From: Pseudomonas inefficax
GTDB lineage: Bacteria > Pseudomonadota > Gammaproteobacteria > Pseudomonadales > Pseudomonadaceae
Assembly (NCBI RefSeq): GCF_900277125.1
Contig: NZ_OPYN01000232.1
Span: forward strand, 1 to 64,000
Reading direction: 5' to 3'
Length of the DNA stretch: 64,000 nt
Part shown: positions 9,977-17,247 of the stretch, one piece after another
Layout: each line of letters starts with the position of its first letter
Numbering within the stretch: position 1 is the first letter of the stretch
Translations under genes and position numbers: made by a program
Notes under the pieces: generated by a model
What the model saw: only the letters and a program-made list of their open reading frames with translations
The model's database searches: none
What the model was told of the DNA's origin: nothing

Positions 9977-10100
9977 GGGGGCCGCTTTGCGGCCCTTTCG
10001 CGACACAAGGCCGCTCCCACAGGTATTGCGCTGCAAGTGAAATCTGCGCAATACCTGTGGGAGCGGCCTTGTGTCGCGAAAGGGCTGCGAAGCAGCCCCC
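9977..10100. repeat. REP doublet, family B
   Basis: Inverted arms GGGGGCCGCTTTGCGGCCC...CGACACAAGGCCGCTCCCACAGG face a copy in opposite orientation. The spacer itself can pair (AGGTATTGCG / CGCAATACCT), extending the hairpin. It sits between the convergent rhlE and yceI genes. Confidence 0.9.
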
Positions 10101-10122
10101 TCGGTATTTCAGCTAAAGCAAA

Positions 10123-10701
10123 TTACTTCTGCTTTACACCTTCAACACTGATATCCAGGTCCAGGGTCTGCGAAGTAGCGCCCGGGCCCTTGATGCCGAA
10201 GTCGTTCAGGTTCAGCGTGGTGGTTGCGTTGAAACCAGCGCGCTCACCGCCCCATGGGTCCTTGCCTTCACCGTTGAAGGTAGCCTTGAAGGTAACCGGC
10301 TTGGTCACACCGTGCATGGTCAGGTCGCCAGTCACGTCAGCGGTCTTGTCGCCAGTCGACTTGACGCTGGTGGAGACGAACTTGGCTTCCGGGTACTTCT
10401 TCACATCGAGGAAGTCGGCGCTGGCAATGTGCTTGTCACGCTCGGCGTGGTTCGACCACAGGCTGGCGGTTTTCAGGTCGACGCTGATCTTGCTGGCCTC
10501 AGGCTTGGCACTGTCCCAGGTGAAGTTGCCGTCGAAGTCCTTGAAGGTACCGTGAATGAAGCTGTAGCCCAGGTGGCTGATCTTCCAGTCAACGAACGCG
10601 TGCTGGCCTTCCTTGTCGATCTTGTACTCGGCAGCCATGGCCTGGCCAGCGGAGAGCAGAGCGGTACCGAGCGCCAGAGCGGCAAAAGTCTTTTTCAACA
10701 T
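10123..10701 (-). CDS. yceI: YceI-family periplasmic lipid-binding protein
   Basis: A 192-residue protein with a clear Sec signal peptide (MLKKTFAALALGTALLSAGQAMA, cleavage after Ala-23). The mature chain starts AEYKIDKEGQHAFVDWKISHLGYS, the hallmark of YceI proteins, lipocalin-like barrels that bind isoprenoid quinone-like lipids. The start at 10701 has AGGAAGTAAGG upstream; a longer frame adds seven residues ahead of this ribosome site. It follows the cytochrome b561 gene by 34 bases on the same strand, a pairing seen in many proteobacteria that suggests a role beside the membrane cytochrome. Confidence 0.93.
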   Translation of the reverse strand: MLKKTFAALALGTALLSAGQAMAAEYKIDKEGQHAFVDWKISHLGYSFIHGTFKDFDGNFTWDSAKPEASKISVDLKTASLWSNHAERDKHIASADFLDVKKYPEAKFVSTSVKSTGDKTADVTGDLTMHGVTKPVTFKATFNGEGKDPWGGERAGFNATTTLNLNDFGIKGPGATSQTLDLDISVEGVKQK

Positions 10702-10735
10702 CCTTACTTCCTTCCTATGCAATTGAGGTTGAGAG

Positions 10736-11287
10736 TCAAGCTTTGCGGCCCAGCATGCGGGTCAGGGTCGCGTCACGGTCGATGAAATGGTGCTTGAGCG
10801 CTGCCAGGCCATGCAGCACGGCAAAAATCACCAAGCCCCATGCCAGCCAGAGATGAATCACGCCAGCAAGGTCTGCCTGGTCGGGCAGGTCGCTGACCAG
10901 TGCTGGCACTTCGAACAGGCCGAACACCGGAATGCCGACACCGTCGGCGGTGGAAATCAGGTAACCGGCGATCATTACCGCGAACAGCCCCACGTACAGG
11001 GCCAGGTGGCCCAACTTGGCTGCCAGGCGGGTGAATGCGCCGTGGTTGGCCGGTGCCGGTGGCGGCGGGCTGATGAAGCGCCAGACCACCCGCAGCAGCA
11101 TCACCGCCAGCAGCACCAGGCCGATGCTCTTGTGCAGGTCCGGGCCGGCCTTGCGCCAAGGGCTGTAATAGTCGAGACCGACCATCCACAGGCCCAGGCC
11201 GAACAGGCCGAAGACTGCCAGAGCCACGCCCCAGTGCAGGACGATGCTGACCACGCCGTAGCGAGAAGGTGAATTGCGCAGTTGCAT
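10736..11287 (-). CDS. Cytochrome b561 family protein
   Basis: A 183-residue inner-membrane di-heme cytochrome with four predicted helices. Candidate heme-ligand histidines are seen in IVLHWGVALAVFG (helix 1), DLHKSIGLVLLAVMLL (helix 2), and HLWLAWGLVIFAVLHGL (helix 4); HHF lies just after. These proteins pass electrons between quinone and periplasmic acceptors. It is the first gene of a two-gene unit with yceI. The 157 bases upstream are AT-rich and hold an imperfect ATCGAGAAATCCGAT palindrome, which could be an operator. Confidence 0.92.
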   Translation of the reverse strand: MQLRNSPSRYGVVSIVLHWGVALAVFGLFGLGLWMVGLDYYSPWRKAGPDLHKSIGLVLLAVMLLRVVWRFISPPPPAPANHGAFTRLAAKLGHLALYVGLFAVMIAGYLISTADGVGIPVFGLFEVPALVSDLPDQADLAGVIHLWLAWGLVIFAVLHGLAALKHHFIDRDATLTRMLGRKA

Positions 11288-11444
11288 GTTGACGTGTTTC
11301 CCCGTGAAAGCTGTGCACAGACTAACGCGTAACGTATCGAAGAAAAGCGGAAAAAATTGCTTTGGATTATCGAGAAATCCGATATGTATTCTGTAACCTT
11401 GCCATTAAGGAAACATTAACGATAGACGGAGCGTTCGCGGTTGC

Positions 11445-11552
11445 CAGTGCCGGCCCTTTCGCGGGTAAACCCGCTCCCACAGGTCCGGCACAGGCATCAG
11501 GAACTGCGCCGACCCTGTGGGAGCGGGTTTACCCGCGAAAGGGCCGGCACTG
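11445..11552. repeat. REP doublet, family A
   Basis: Long near-perfect inverted arms: CAGTGCCGGCCCTTTCGCGG at the left and its complement at the right (to 11552). It lies between the 5' region of the b561 gene and the 3' end of the amine oxidase gene. Confidence 0.92.
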
Positions 11553-11560
11553 TTAATAAA

Positions 11561-13426
11561 TCAACCGGCCTTGGCTTGGGTATTGGCTACAGCTTTCTTG
11601 GCCGGTTCGGACTTGGCAGTCGCTTTCTTGGCCTCGGCAGGCTTGTGGGCCGGTTTGTGCGCCGGTGCATGCTTGCCAGATGCAGCCTTGGTCGCAGCAG
11701 GCTTGGCCGCCGCTTCCTTGACCACTGGTGCTGGCGCAACCGGGGCCGGCGCTGCTTGTGGCGCTGGCGCAGGTGCCGGCGCCACTTCTTCAGCCTTGGC
11801 GATCGGCTCGGCCTTCACCTCAGGCTTGTCCGCCCCGCCAAACAGGCGCTTGAAGAAGCCCGGCTTGTCCTGCCTGGCCTCCTCGTCCTTTTTCGGCTCG
11901 GCCTTGGCAGGGGCCTTGTCAGCCTTGTCGCCCTTGTCGTCAGAGCCGCCAAACATATTGGAGAAGAACCCACCCTTGCTCTCCTTGGCCGCCACGGCAC
12001 CTGCAGCTGCTGCTGCCGCCACCGGTGCCGCCTTGGCCGGGTCGAACGACTTGCCGGCCAGCAAGTCCTGTACCTGGCTGGCCGCGCGCTGGCCGCTGCG
12101 CAGGGCGCCTTCCAGGGTGCCTGGGTAGAGGGCGTCGGTATGCTCACCGGCAAAGCTGATGCGCTGCACCGGGCGCTCCCACAGGCGCCAGTACTTGCTG
12201 ATCTGGCCCGGGCCATAGGCCAGGTAGGCGCCGCCGGTACCGGCGTCGGTGCTGTAGCGCTTGACCTCGTAGCCGGTGAACGAGCCACGCGCCTGCGGGT
12301 AGAACGCATGCAGGCGAATCAGCACCTGGTCGACCATTTGCTTGTCGCCGAACGCCTGCAGCAGACGGGCGTTGTCACCCGACAGGTTGATCACCACGTT
12401 GGCGCCACCCTTGAGCGCAGGCTCGATCCACAGCATGCCCAAACCAGCGTTACTGAAGATTTCGCCCGACATGCGCGCACGGCTTTCCCACACCGGCTTC
12501 TTGAACTTGAGCATCAGCTGGTCGCGCCAGCCATAGTTGGTGCCTTTCAACGCCGCCAGGTGCTGGCTGTCCAGGCCCGGAGTCATCTGGATCTTGGCCA
12601 GGGCACGCAGAGGGACGGCCATGACCAGGTAATCCGCCTGATAGCCGACGCTGCCAACCTTGACCGTGACACCGTCCTTGTCCTGGACGATGGAGGTAAC
12701 CGGCGAACTGGTCTTGATTGTCTTCAGTTGCTTGACGAATGCCTGGGCCAGTACCGGGCTGCCGCCGGGCAGGCGCGCGGCACGCAGGTCACGGTCGCTG
12801 ACGCCGCGATATACGCGGTTCTGCTGGGCAAAGTACAACAGCGACAGACGCGATGGCTCATCGTAGCGGGTACGGATCTGCTGGTTGACCAGCTGACGGG
12901 CGGTGGACGGCAGTTGCAGCTTGTCCAGCCAGGTGGAGACGTTGATCTGGTCGAGGGCGAACAGCGTGCTGTTGGCTTGCGGGTTCAGCGGGTCGTCGAT
13001 CGAACGGGCCAGGTCATCGAGGGTTTTCTCGTAACGCTTGAGCGCCTCGGCGGTGGCCGGCTGCTTGGTGGCCAGGTCGGTGGCACTGAAATATTCGCCG
13101 TCGATCAGGTAACCGGGGGTACGGACGAACTCCGGTGCCGGCAGTGTTTCAAGTTTGAAACGGTCGAGGTATTGGTTGAGCACCGGCTGCGCCTTCGCGT
13201 TGCCGATCCACTCGCTGGTGGCCAGGCCCGAGCGCCCGCCCATGCCTGGCTTGGCTTCCAGCAGCGTCACCTGCCAGCCTTTGCTCTGCAGCTCGTAGGC
13301 GGCCGTCAGGCCCGCCAGGCCGCCACCCACGACGATCGCCGAAGGTGTCTTGTCCTTTGCCAGCGCGGCGCCGCTGGACACACCAATCAATACCAACGCG
13401 CACAGGCGCACCCAAGCAGCAGCCAT
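11561..13426 (-). CDS. Secreted flavin-containing amine oxidase with Ala/Lys/Pro-rich C-terminal tail
   Basis: A 621-residue protein. A signal peptide (to about residue 23, GAALA) precedes the FAD Rossmann motif IVVGGGLAGLTAAYEL and LLEAKPGMGGRSG. The C-terminal FAD signature ISFAGEHTDALYPGTLEGAL is at about 430-450. This is the amino-oxidase (PF01593) layout, so it probably oxidises an amine in the periplasm; the substrate is unknown. Residues after about 470 form a low-complexity tail with two related modules, GFFSNMFGGSDD and GFFKRLFGGADK, each followed by Lys/Glu/Asp-rich linker, then Pro-Ala and Lys-Ala repeats like those in PhaF. No twin-Arg motif is visible. It is divergent from bioA. 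Confidence 0.82.
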   Translation of the reverse strand: MAAAWVRLCALVLIGVSSGAALAKDKTPSAIVVGGGLAGLTAAYELQSKGWQVTLLEAKPGMGGRSGLATSEWIGNAKAQPVLNQYLDRFKLETLPAPEFVRTPGYLIDGEYFSATDLATKQPATAEALKRYEKTLDDLARSIDDPLNPQANSTLFALDQINVSTWLDKLQLPSTARQLVNQQIRTRYDEPSRLSLLYFAQQNRVYRGVSDRDLRAARLPGGSPVLAQAFVKQLKTIKTSSPVTSIVQDKDGVTVKVGSVGYQADYLVMAVPLRALAKIQMTPGLDSQHLAALKGTNYGWRDQLMLKFKKPVWESRARMSGEIFSNAGLGMLWIEPALKGGANVVINLSGDNARLLQAFGDKQMVDQVLIRLHAFYPQARGSFTGYEVKRYSTDAGTGGAYLAYGPGQISKYWRLWERPVQRISFAGEHTDALYPGTLEGALRSGQRAASQVQDLLAGKSFDPAKAAPVAAAAAAGAVAAKESKGGFFSNMFGGSDDKGDKADKAPAKAEPKKDEEARQDKPGFFKRLFGGADKPEVKAEPIAKAEEVAPAPAPAPQAAPAPVAPAPVVKEAAAKPAATKAASGKHAPAHKPAHKPAEAKKATAKSEPAKKAVANTQAKAG

Positions 13427-13691
13427 GTCGGCGAACTCCGAGTCAGGGGGTTACAGAAACGGGGAGAGGCAGGAATGCCCCGGGAGAGATGCGTTAAGAA
13501 TACGTCAGGTCCGCCGACCCTGCCAGCGCAGTGACATCAAGTCCTTTTCGCCACTGACATTTTTACCTGCGGCGAATTCGAACGGTGGCAAGCGAAGCTG
13601 GCAACCCGATGAACAGCGGCGGTTGTCCTGCCCTGCGGCATTGCTTAGGCTTACGCGGTCGAACCAAGCCGCAAAGCCAGGAGAAGTGCCC

Positions 13692-15098
13692 ATGGGCCTC
13701 AATGATCAGTGGATGCAACGCGACCTCAAGGTCCTGTGGCACCCCTGCACCCAGATGAAAGACCACGAGCAGCTGCCGCTGATCCCGATCAGGCGCGGCG
13801 AAGGCGTGTGGCTGGAAGACTTCGAAGGCAAGCGCTACCTGGATGCGGTGAGCAGCTGGTGGGTCAACGTGTTTGGCCACGCCAACCCGCGCATCAACCA
13901 GCGCATCAAGGACCAGGTCGACCAGCTGGAGCACGTGATCCTGGCCGGTTTCAGCCACCAGCCGGTGATCGAGCTGTCCGAACGTCTTGTAGCCATGACC
14001 CCCGCCGGCCTCGACAGGGTGTTCTATGCCGACAACGGTTCGTCGTGCATCGAAGTGGCGCTGAAGATGAGCTTCCACTACTGGCAGAACGTCGGCAAGC
14101 CAGGCAAGAAGCGCTTCGTCACCCTGACCAATAGCTACCACGGCGAAACCATCGCCGCCATGTCGGTCGGCGATGTGCCGCTGTTTACCGAAACCTACAA
14201 GGCACTGCTGCTCGACACCCTCAAGGTGCCCAGCCCCGACTGCTACCTGCGGCCCGAAGGCATGAGCTGGGAAGAGCACTCGCGCAACATGTTCCAGGCC
14301 ATGGAGCAGACACTGGCCGAGCACCACGCCTCGATCAGTGCGGTGATCGTCGAGCCGCTGATCCAGGGGGCGGGCGGCATGCGCATGTACCATCCGGTGT
14401 ACCTCAAGCTGCTGCGCGAGGCCTGCGACCGCTACGACGTGCACCTGATCCACGACGAGATCGCCGTGGGCTTCGGCCGCACCGGCACCATGTTCGCCTG
14501 CGAACAGGCCGGCATCCGCCCCGACTTCCTGTGCCTGTCCAAGGCCCTGACCGGCGGTTACCTGCCACTGGCCGCCTGCCTGACCACCGACAAGGTGTAC
14601 CAGGCGTTCTACGACGACTACCCGACCCTGCGCGCGTTCCTCCACTCGCACAGCTACACCGGCAACCCGCTGGCCTGCGCCGCGGCGCTGGCAACCCTGG
14701 ATATCTTCGAGCAGGACAACGTGATCGAGGCCAACAAGGCCCTGGCCACCCGCATGGCCACCGCCACCGCGCACCTGGCCGACCACGCGCATGTGGCCGA
14801 GATTCGCCAGACCGGCATGGCCCTGGCTATCGAGATGGTCCAGGACAAGGCCGGCAAGGTCGCCTACCCGTGGCAGGAGCGCCGTGGTCTGAAAGTGTTC
14901 GAGCATGCCCTGACTCGTGGCGCCCTGTTGCGGCCGCTGGGCAGCGTGGTGTACTTCCTGCCGCCTTATGTGATTACGCCAGAGCAGATCGACTTTTTGG
15001 CAGAAGTGGCCAGCGAAGGCATCGACATCGCCACCCGCGATAGCGTCAGCGTGGCCGTACCGGCCAACTTCCACCCCGACTTCCGTGACCCGGGCTAA
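13692..15098 (+). CDS. bioA: Adenosylmethionine-8-amino-7-oxononanoate aminotransferase
   Basis: PLP enzyme of biotin synthesis. It transfers the SAM amino group to KAPA to give DAPA. It has 468 residues, slightly longer than the E. coli enzyme. Family features: LWHPCTQMKDH at the N-terminus, SSWWVNVFGHANPRIN, YADNGSSCIEVALKM, SYHGETIAAMSVG, HDEIAVGFGRTG with the PLP-binding Asp region, and LCLSKALTGGYLPLAA, whose Lys (about residue 284) forms the Schiff base. The start at 13692 has AGGAG. It stands alone here, away from other bio genes. The 265 bases to the divergent amine oxidase gene hold no obvious BirA operator. Confidence 0.95.
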   Translation: MGLNDQWMQRDLKVLWHPCTQMKDHEQLPLIPIRRGEGVWLEDFEGKRYLDAVSSWWVNVFGHANPRINQRIKDQVDQLEHVILAGFSHQPVIELSERLVAMTPAGLDRVFYADNGSSCIEVALKMSFHYWQNVGKPGKKRFVTLTNSYHGETIAAMSVGDVPLFTETYKALLLDTLKVPSPDCYLRPEGMSWEEHSRNMFQAMEQTLAEHHASISAVIVEPLIQGAGGMRMYHPVYLKLLREACDRYDVHLIHDEIAVGFGRTGTMFACEQAGIRPDFLCLSKALTGGYLPLAACLTTDKVYQAFYDDYPTLRAFLHSHSYTGNPLACAAALATLDIFEQDNVIEANKALATRMATATAHLADHAHVAEIRQTGMALAIEMVQDKAGKVAYPWQERRGLKVFEHALTRGALLRPLGSVVYFLPPYVITPEQIDFLAEVASEGIDIATRDSVSVAVPANFHPDFRDPG

Positions 15099-15120
15099 GC
15101 CCGAAAGCCCGCCGCGTACT

Positions 15121-15194
15121 CTGTGGGAGCGGGTTCACCCGCGAATGCAATAGTGGAGTCACCGCCGCATTCGCGGGTGAACCCGCTCCCACAG
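15121..15194. repeat. REP doublet, family A
   Basis: CTGTGGGAGCGGGTTCACCC... and its inverted copy, separated by about 20 bases, between bioA and rsmE. Confidence 0.9.
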
Positions 15195-15227
15195 GGACCA
15201 CCTTCTCCCTTTAGCTTGAGCTCAACC

Positions 15228-15947
15228 ATGAGACTGTCCCGCTTCTTCATCGACGCCCCCCTGAGCCTTGGCGAGCACGACCTGCCCGAAGCCCAGGCCC
15301 ACTACATCGGCCGCGTACTGCGCATGGCCCCTGGCGATGCCGTGCAGCTGTTCGACGGCAGCGGCCAGGAATACCGCGGCCAGTTGCTCGAAGTGGGCAA
15401 GAAAACCGTCCGCGTCAACCTCGACCAGGCCCTCGCCGGCCAAGCCGACTCACCACTGCACGTGCACCTCGGCCAAGGCCTGTCCCGTGGTGAGCGCATG
15501 GACTGGGCGATCCAGAAAGCCACCGAGCTGGGCGCCAACGAAATCACCCCGATCGTCAGCGAACGCTGCGAAGTGCGGCTCAAGGACGAACGCGCCGACA
15601 AACGCCTGGTCCACTGGCGCCAGGTGGCCATCAGTGCCTGCGAACAATGCGGCCGCTCGACCTTGCCGGTCATCCACCCACCAGTGACCCTGGCCGAATG
15701 GCTGAAATGCGCCAAGGCCGACCTGAAACTGGTCCTGCACCCAGTGGCCGAACCGCTCACCAGCCATGCCAAGCCTGCCACCCTGGCCTTCCTGATCGGC
15801 CCCGAAGGCGGCCTGAGCGAAGCGGAGGTCGACCAGGCCAAGGCTGCCGGTTTTCACGCAGCACGCCTGGGCCCACGCGTGCTGCGCACCGAAACCGCAC
15901 CGGTGGTGGCATTGTCGGTGGCACAGCAACTGTGGGGCGACTTTTAA
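15228..15947 (+). CDS. rsmE: 16S rRNA (uracil-1498-N3)-methyltransferase
   Basis: A 239-residue SPOUT methyltransferase that adds a methyl group to U1498 of 16S rRNA. An N-terminal PUA-like segment (HYIGRVLRMAPGDAVQLFDG) precedes the SPOUT domain. Diagnostic stretches are SRGERMDWAIQKATELGANEI, SERCEVRLKDERADKR, AISACEQCGRSTLP and the C-terminal knot LIGPEGGLSEAEV...RLGPRVLRTETA. The Cys-Glu-Gln-Cys-Gly motif matches E. coli RsmE, so this is the likely functional orthologue; a second, divergent family member lies at 51989-52696. The upstream part of the open frame runs through the REP doublet, so the start is 15228. Its stop directly abuts that of the convergent next gene. Confidence 0.93.
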   Translation: MRLSRFFIDAPLSLGEHDLPEAQAHYIGRVLRMAPGDAVQLFDGSGQEYRGQLLEVGKKTVRVNLDQALAGQADSPLHVHLGQGLSRGERMDWAIQKATELGANEITPIVSERCEVRLKDERADKRLVHWRQVAISACEQCGRSTLPVIHPPVTLAEWLKCAKADLKLVLHPVAEPLTSHAKPATLAFLIGPEGGLSEAEVDQAKAAGFHAARLGPRVLRTETAPVVALSVAQQLWGDF

Positions 15948-16565
15948 CTAGCGCACGTAGAACGACACCGCCACGAAGTGCATGAGGCTGCCTGCGATCA
16001 CGAACAGGTGCCAGATGCCATGCCAGTGGCGGAAGCGGCTGTCGAAGGCGAAGAAGATGATACCGACGGTGTAGAACACCCCGCCGGCAGCCAGCCAGGC
16101 AAAGCCGGCGCTGCCGAGCGAGTGCAGCAATGGCTTGACCGCCACCAGCACGATCCAGCCCATCACTGCATAGATGATGATCGACAGGATGCGCGCCTCG
16201 GAGCGCGGCTTGATCTCCTGCAGCATGCCGATCACCGCCAGCCCCCAGACCACCCCGAACAGGCTCCAGCCCCAGGGCCCGCGCAGGCTGACCAGGCAGA
16301 ACGGCGTGTAGCTGCCAGCGATCAGCAGGTAGATCGACAGGTGATCGAGCTTGCGCATGATCACCTTCGCCCGCCCGCGAGTGCTGTGGTACAGGGTAGA
16401 AATGCTGTACAGCAACAGCAAGGTGCTGCCGTAGATGGAGAAACTGACGATCTTCCAAGGGTCGCCCTGCAGGCCCGCGACCACGATCAGCCAGATGGCA
16501 CCGATACAGGCCAGGACGGCACCGACCAGGTGGGTCCAGGCATTGAAGCGTTCACCGTAGTACAT
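15948..16565 (-). CDS. Hemolysin III family (PAQR-type) membrane protein
   Basis: A 205-residue, seven-helix membrane protein of the HlyIII/YqfA/TrhA group. ERFNAWTHLVGAVLA opens the first helix. YHSTRGRAKVIMRKLDHLSIYLLIAGSYTPF holds the conserved Ser-His-Asp set, and HWHGIWHLFVIAGSLMHFVAV at the end supplies the other conserved histidines, the presumed metal site. Related bacterial proteins affect membrane energetics or lipid homeostasis; a true hemolytic role is not implied. AGGAGG lies 11 bases before the ATG. The gene is convergent with rsmE without any spacer. Confidence 0.88.
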   Translation of the reverse strand: MYYGERFNAWTHLVGAVLACIGAIWLIVVAGLQGDPWKIVSFSIYGSTLLLLYSISTLYHSTRGRAKVIMRKLDHLSIYLLIAGSYTPFCLVSLRGPWGWSLFGVVWGLAVIGMLQEIKPRSEARILSIIIYAVMGWIVLVAVKPLLHSLGSAGFAWLAAGGVFYTVGIIFFAFDSRFRHWHGIWHLFVIAGSLMHFVAVSFYVR

Positions 16566-16625
16566 GCAAACACAGACCTCCTGAGGTGGGCTGGGTTCCT
16601 GATGTGATGCTGATGGCCTCGCTCT

Positions 16626-16744
16626 TTGTGGGAGCGGCCTTGTGTCGCGAAAGGGCTGCGGAGCAGCCCCAGCAATCAGGGCTGTGACAATGAGATCCTG
16701 GGGCCGCTTCGCGCCCCTTTCGCGACACAAGGCCGCTCCCACAA
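16626..16744. repeat. REP doublet, family B
   Basis: TTGTGGGAGCGGCCTTGTGTCGCGAAAGGG... is followed by the inverted copy ending at 16744. It lies between the 5' end of the hemolysin III gene and the 3' end of chpC. Confidence 0.9.
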
Positions 16745-16773
16745 CCAAACGATCAAGCCCTATGGCTTACATC

Positions 16774-17247
16774 CTACCCAAGCTCAGGTTGCAATTGCGC
16801 GTCACGCACCAGCCGCTCCAGCCCCACCAGGTCGGGCACCCGTGCCACCTGTTCACCCACCTGCACCGCCGCCAGCTCCAGGCGCCCCAGCGCCACATCC
16901 ACGTAGTTCAGCTGGCTGTCGAGCTTGCACGAGCGCGGTATGTCCTGCAGCAACAACGCCAGGTAACGCAGCCCGGTATCACCCAAGGCATTGAGCACCA
17001 CCACGCGAGCCCGCTCGCCGCAGGGTGTTTCTCCGCCACATGCGGCTTCGAAACCGATCAGCGGCAGGCGCTGTTGGCGCCAGTCGATCCAGCCCAGGTG
17101 CCAGGCCGGCTCGCCGCGCTGGCACACCAGGTTGCGCTGGCCACTCAGTTCAGCCACCGCCACGTTGGGCAACACCAGGGTACGGTCGCCCAACGGCAGC
17201 AAAAGCCCGGTCAGGCTGCTGCGCTGGCCAGCGATCAATTCAAGCAT
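16774..17247 (-). CDS. chpC: CheW-like adaptor of the pilus chemosensory system
   Basis: A 157-residue single CheW domain protein. LLLPLGDRTLVLPNVAVAEL resembles the first CheW strands and LGWIDWRQQRLPLIGFE the central strand pair; VVVLNALG and YLALLLQDIPR follow. CheW proteins couple receptors to the CheA kinase. Its start overlaps the end of chpA by eight bases, so it is translationally coupled and last in the pilG-pilH-pilI-pilJ-chpA-chpC operon. The position matches chpC of P. aeruginosa, although chpB, which precedes it there, is absent. Confidence 0.85.
   Translation of the reverse strand: MLELIAGQRSSLTGLLLPLGDRTLVLPNVAVAELSGQRNLVCQRGEPAWHLGWIDWRQQRLPLIGFEAACGGETPCGERARVVVLNALGDTGLRYLALLLQDIPRSCKLDSQLNYVDVALGRLELAAVQVGEQVARVPDLVGLERLVRDAQLQPELG

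Noticed and set aside
11441..13534. Long plus-strand open frame antisense to the amine oxidase
   Set aside because: It starts inside a REP doublet and has no recognisable motif; the minus strand has FAD signatures and a signal peptide.
13427..13691. BirA operator before bioA
   Set aside because: No TTGTAAACC/GGTTTACA-type inverted repeat was found; only a lone GGTTACAG near 13450.
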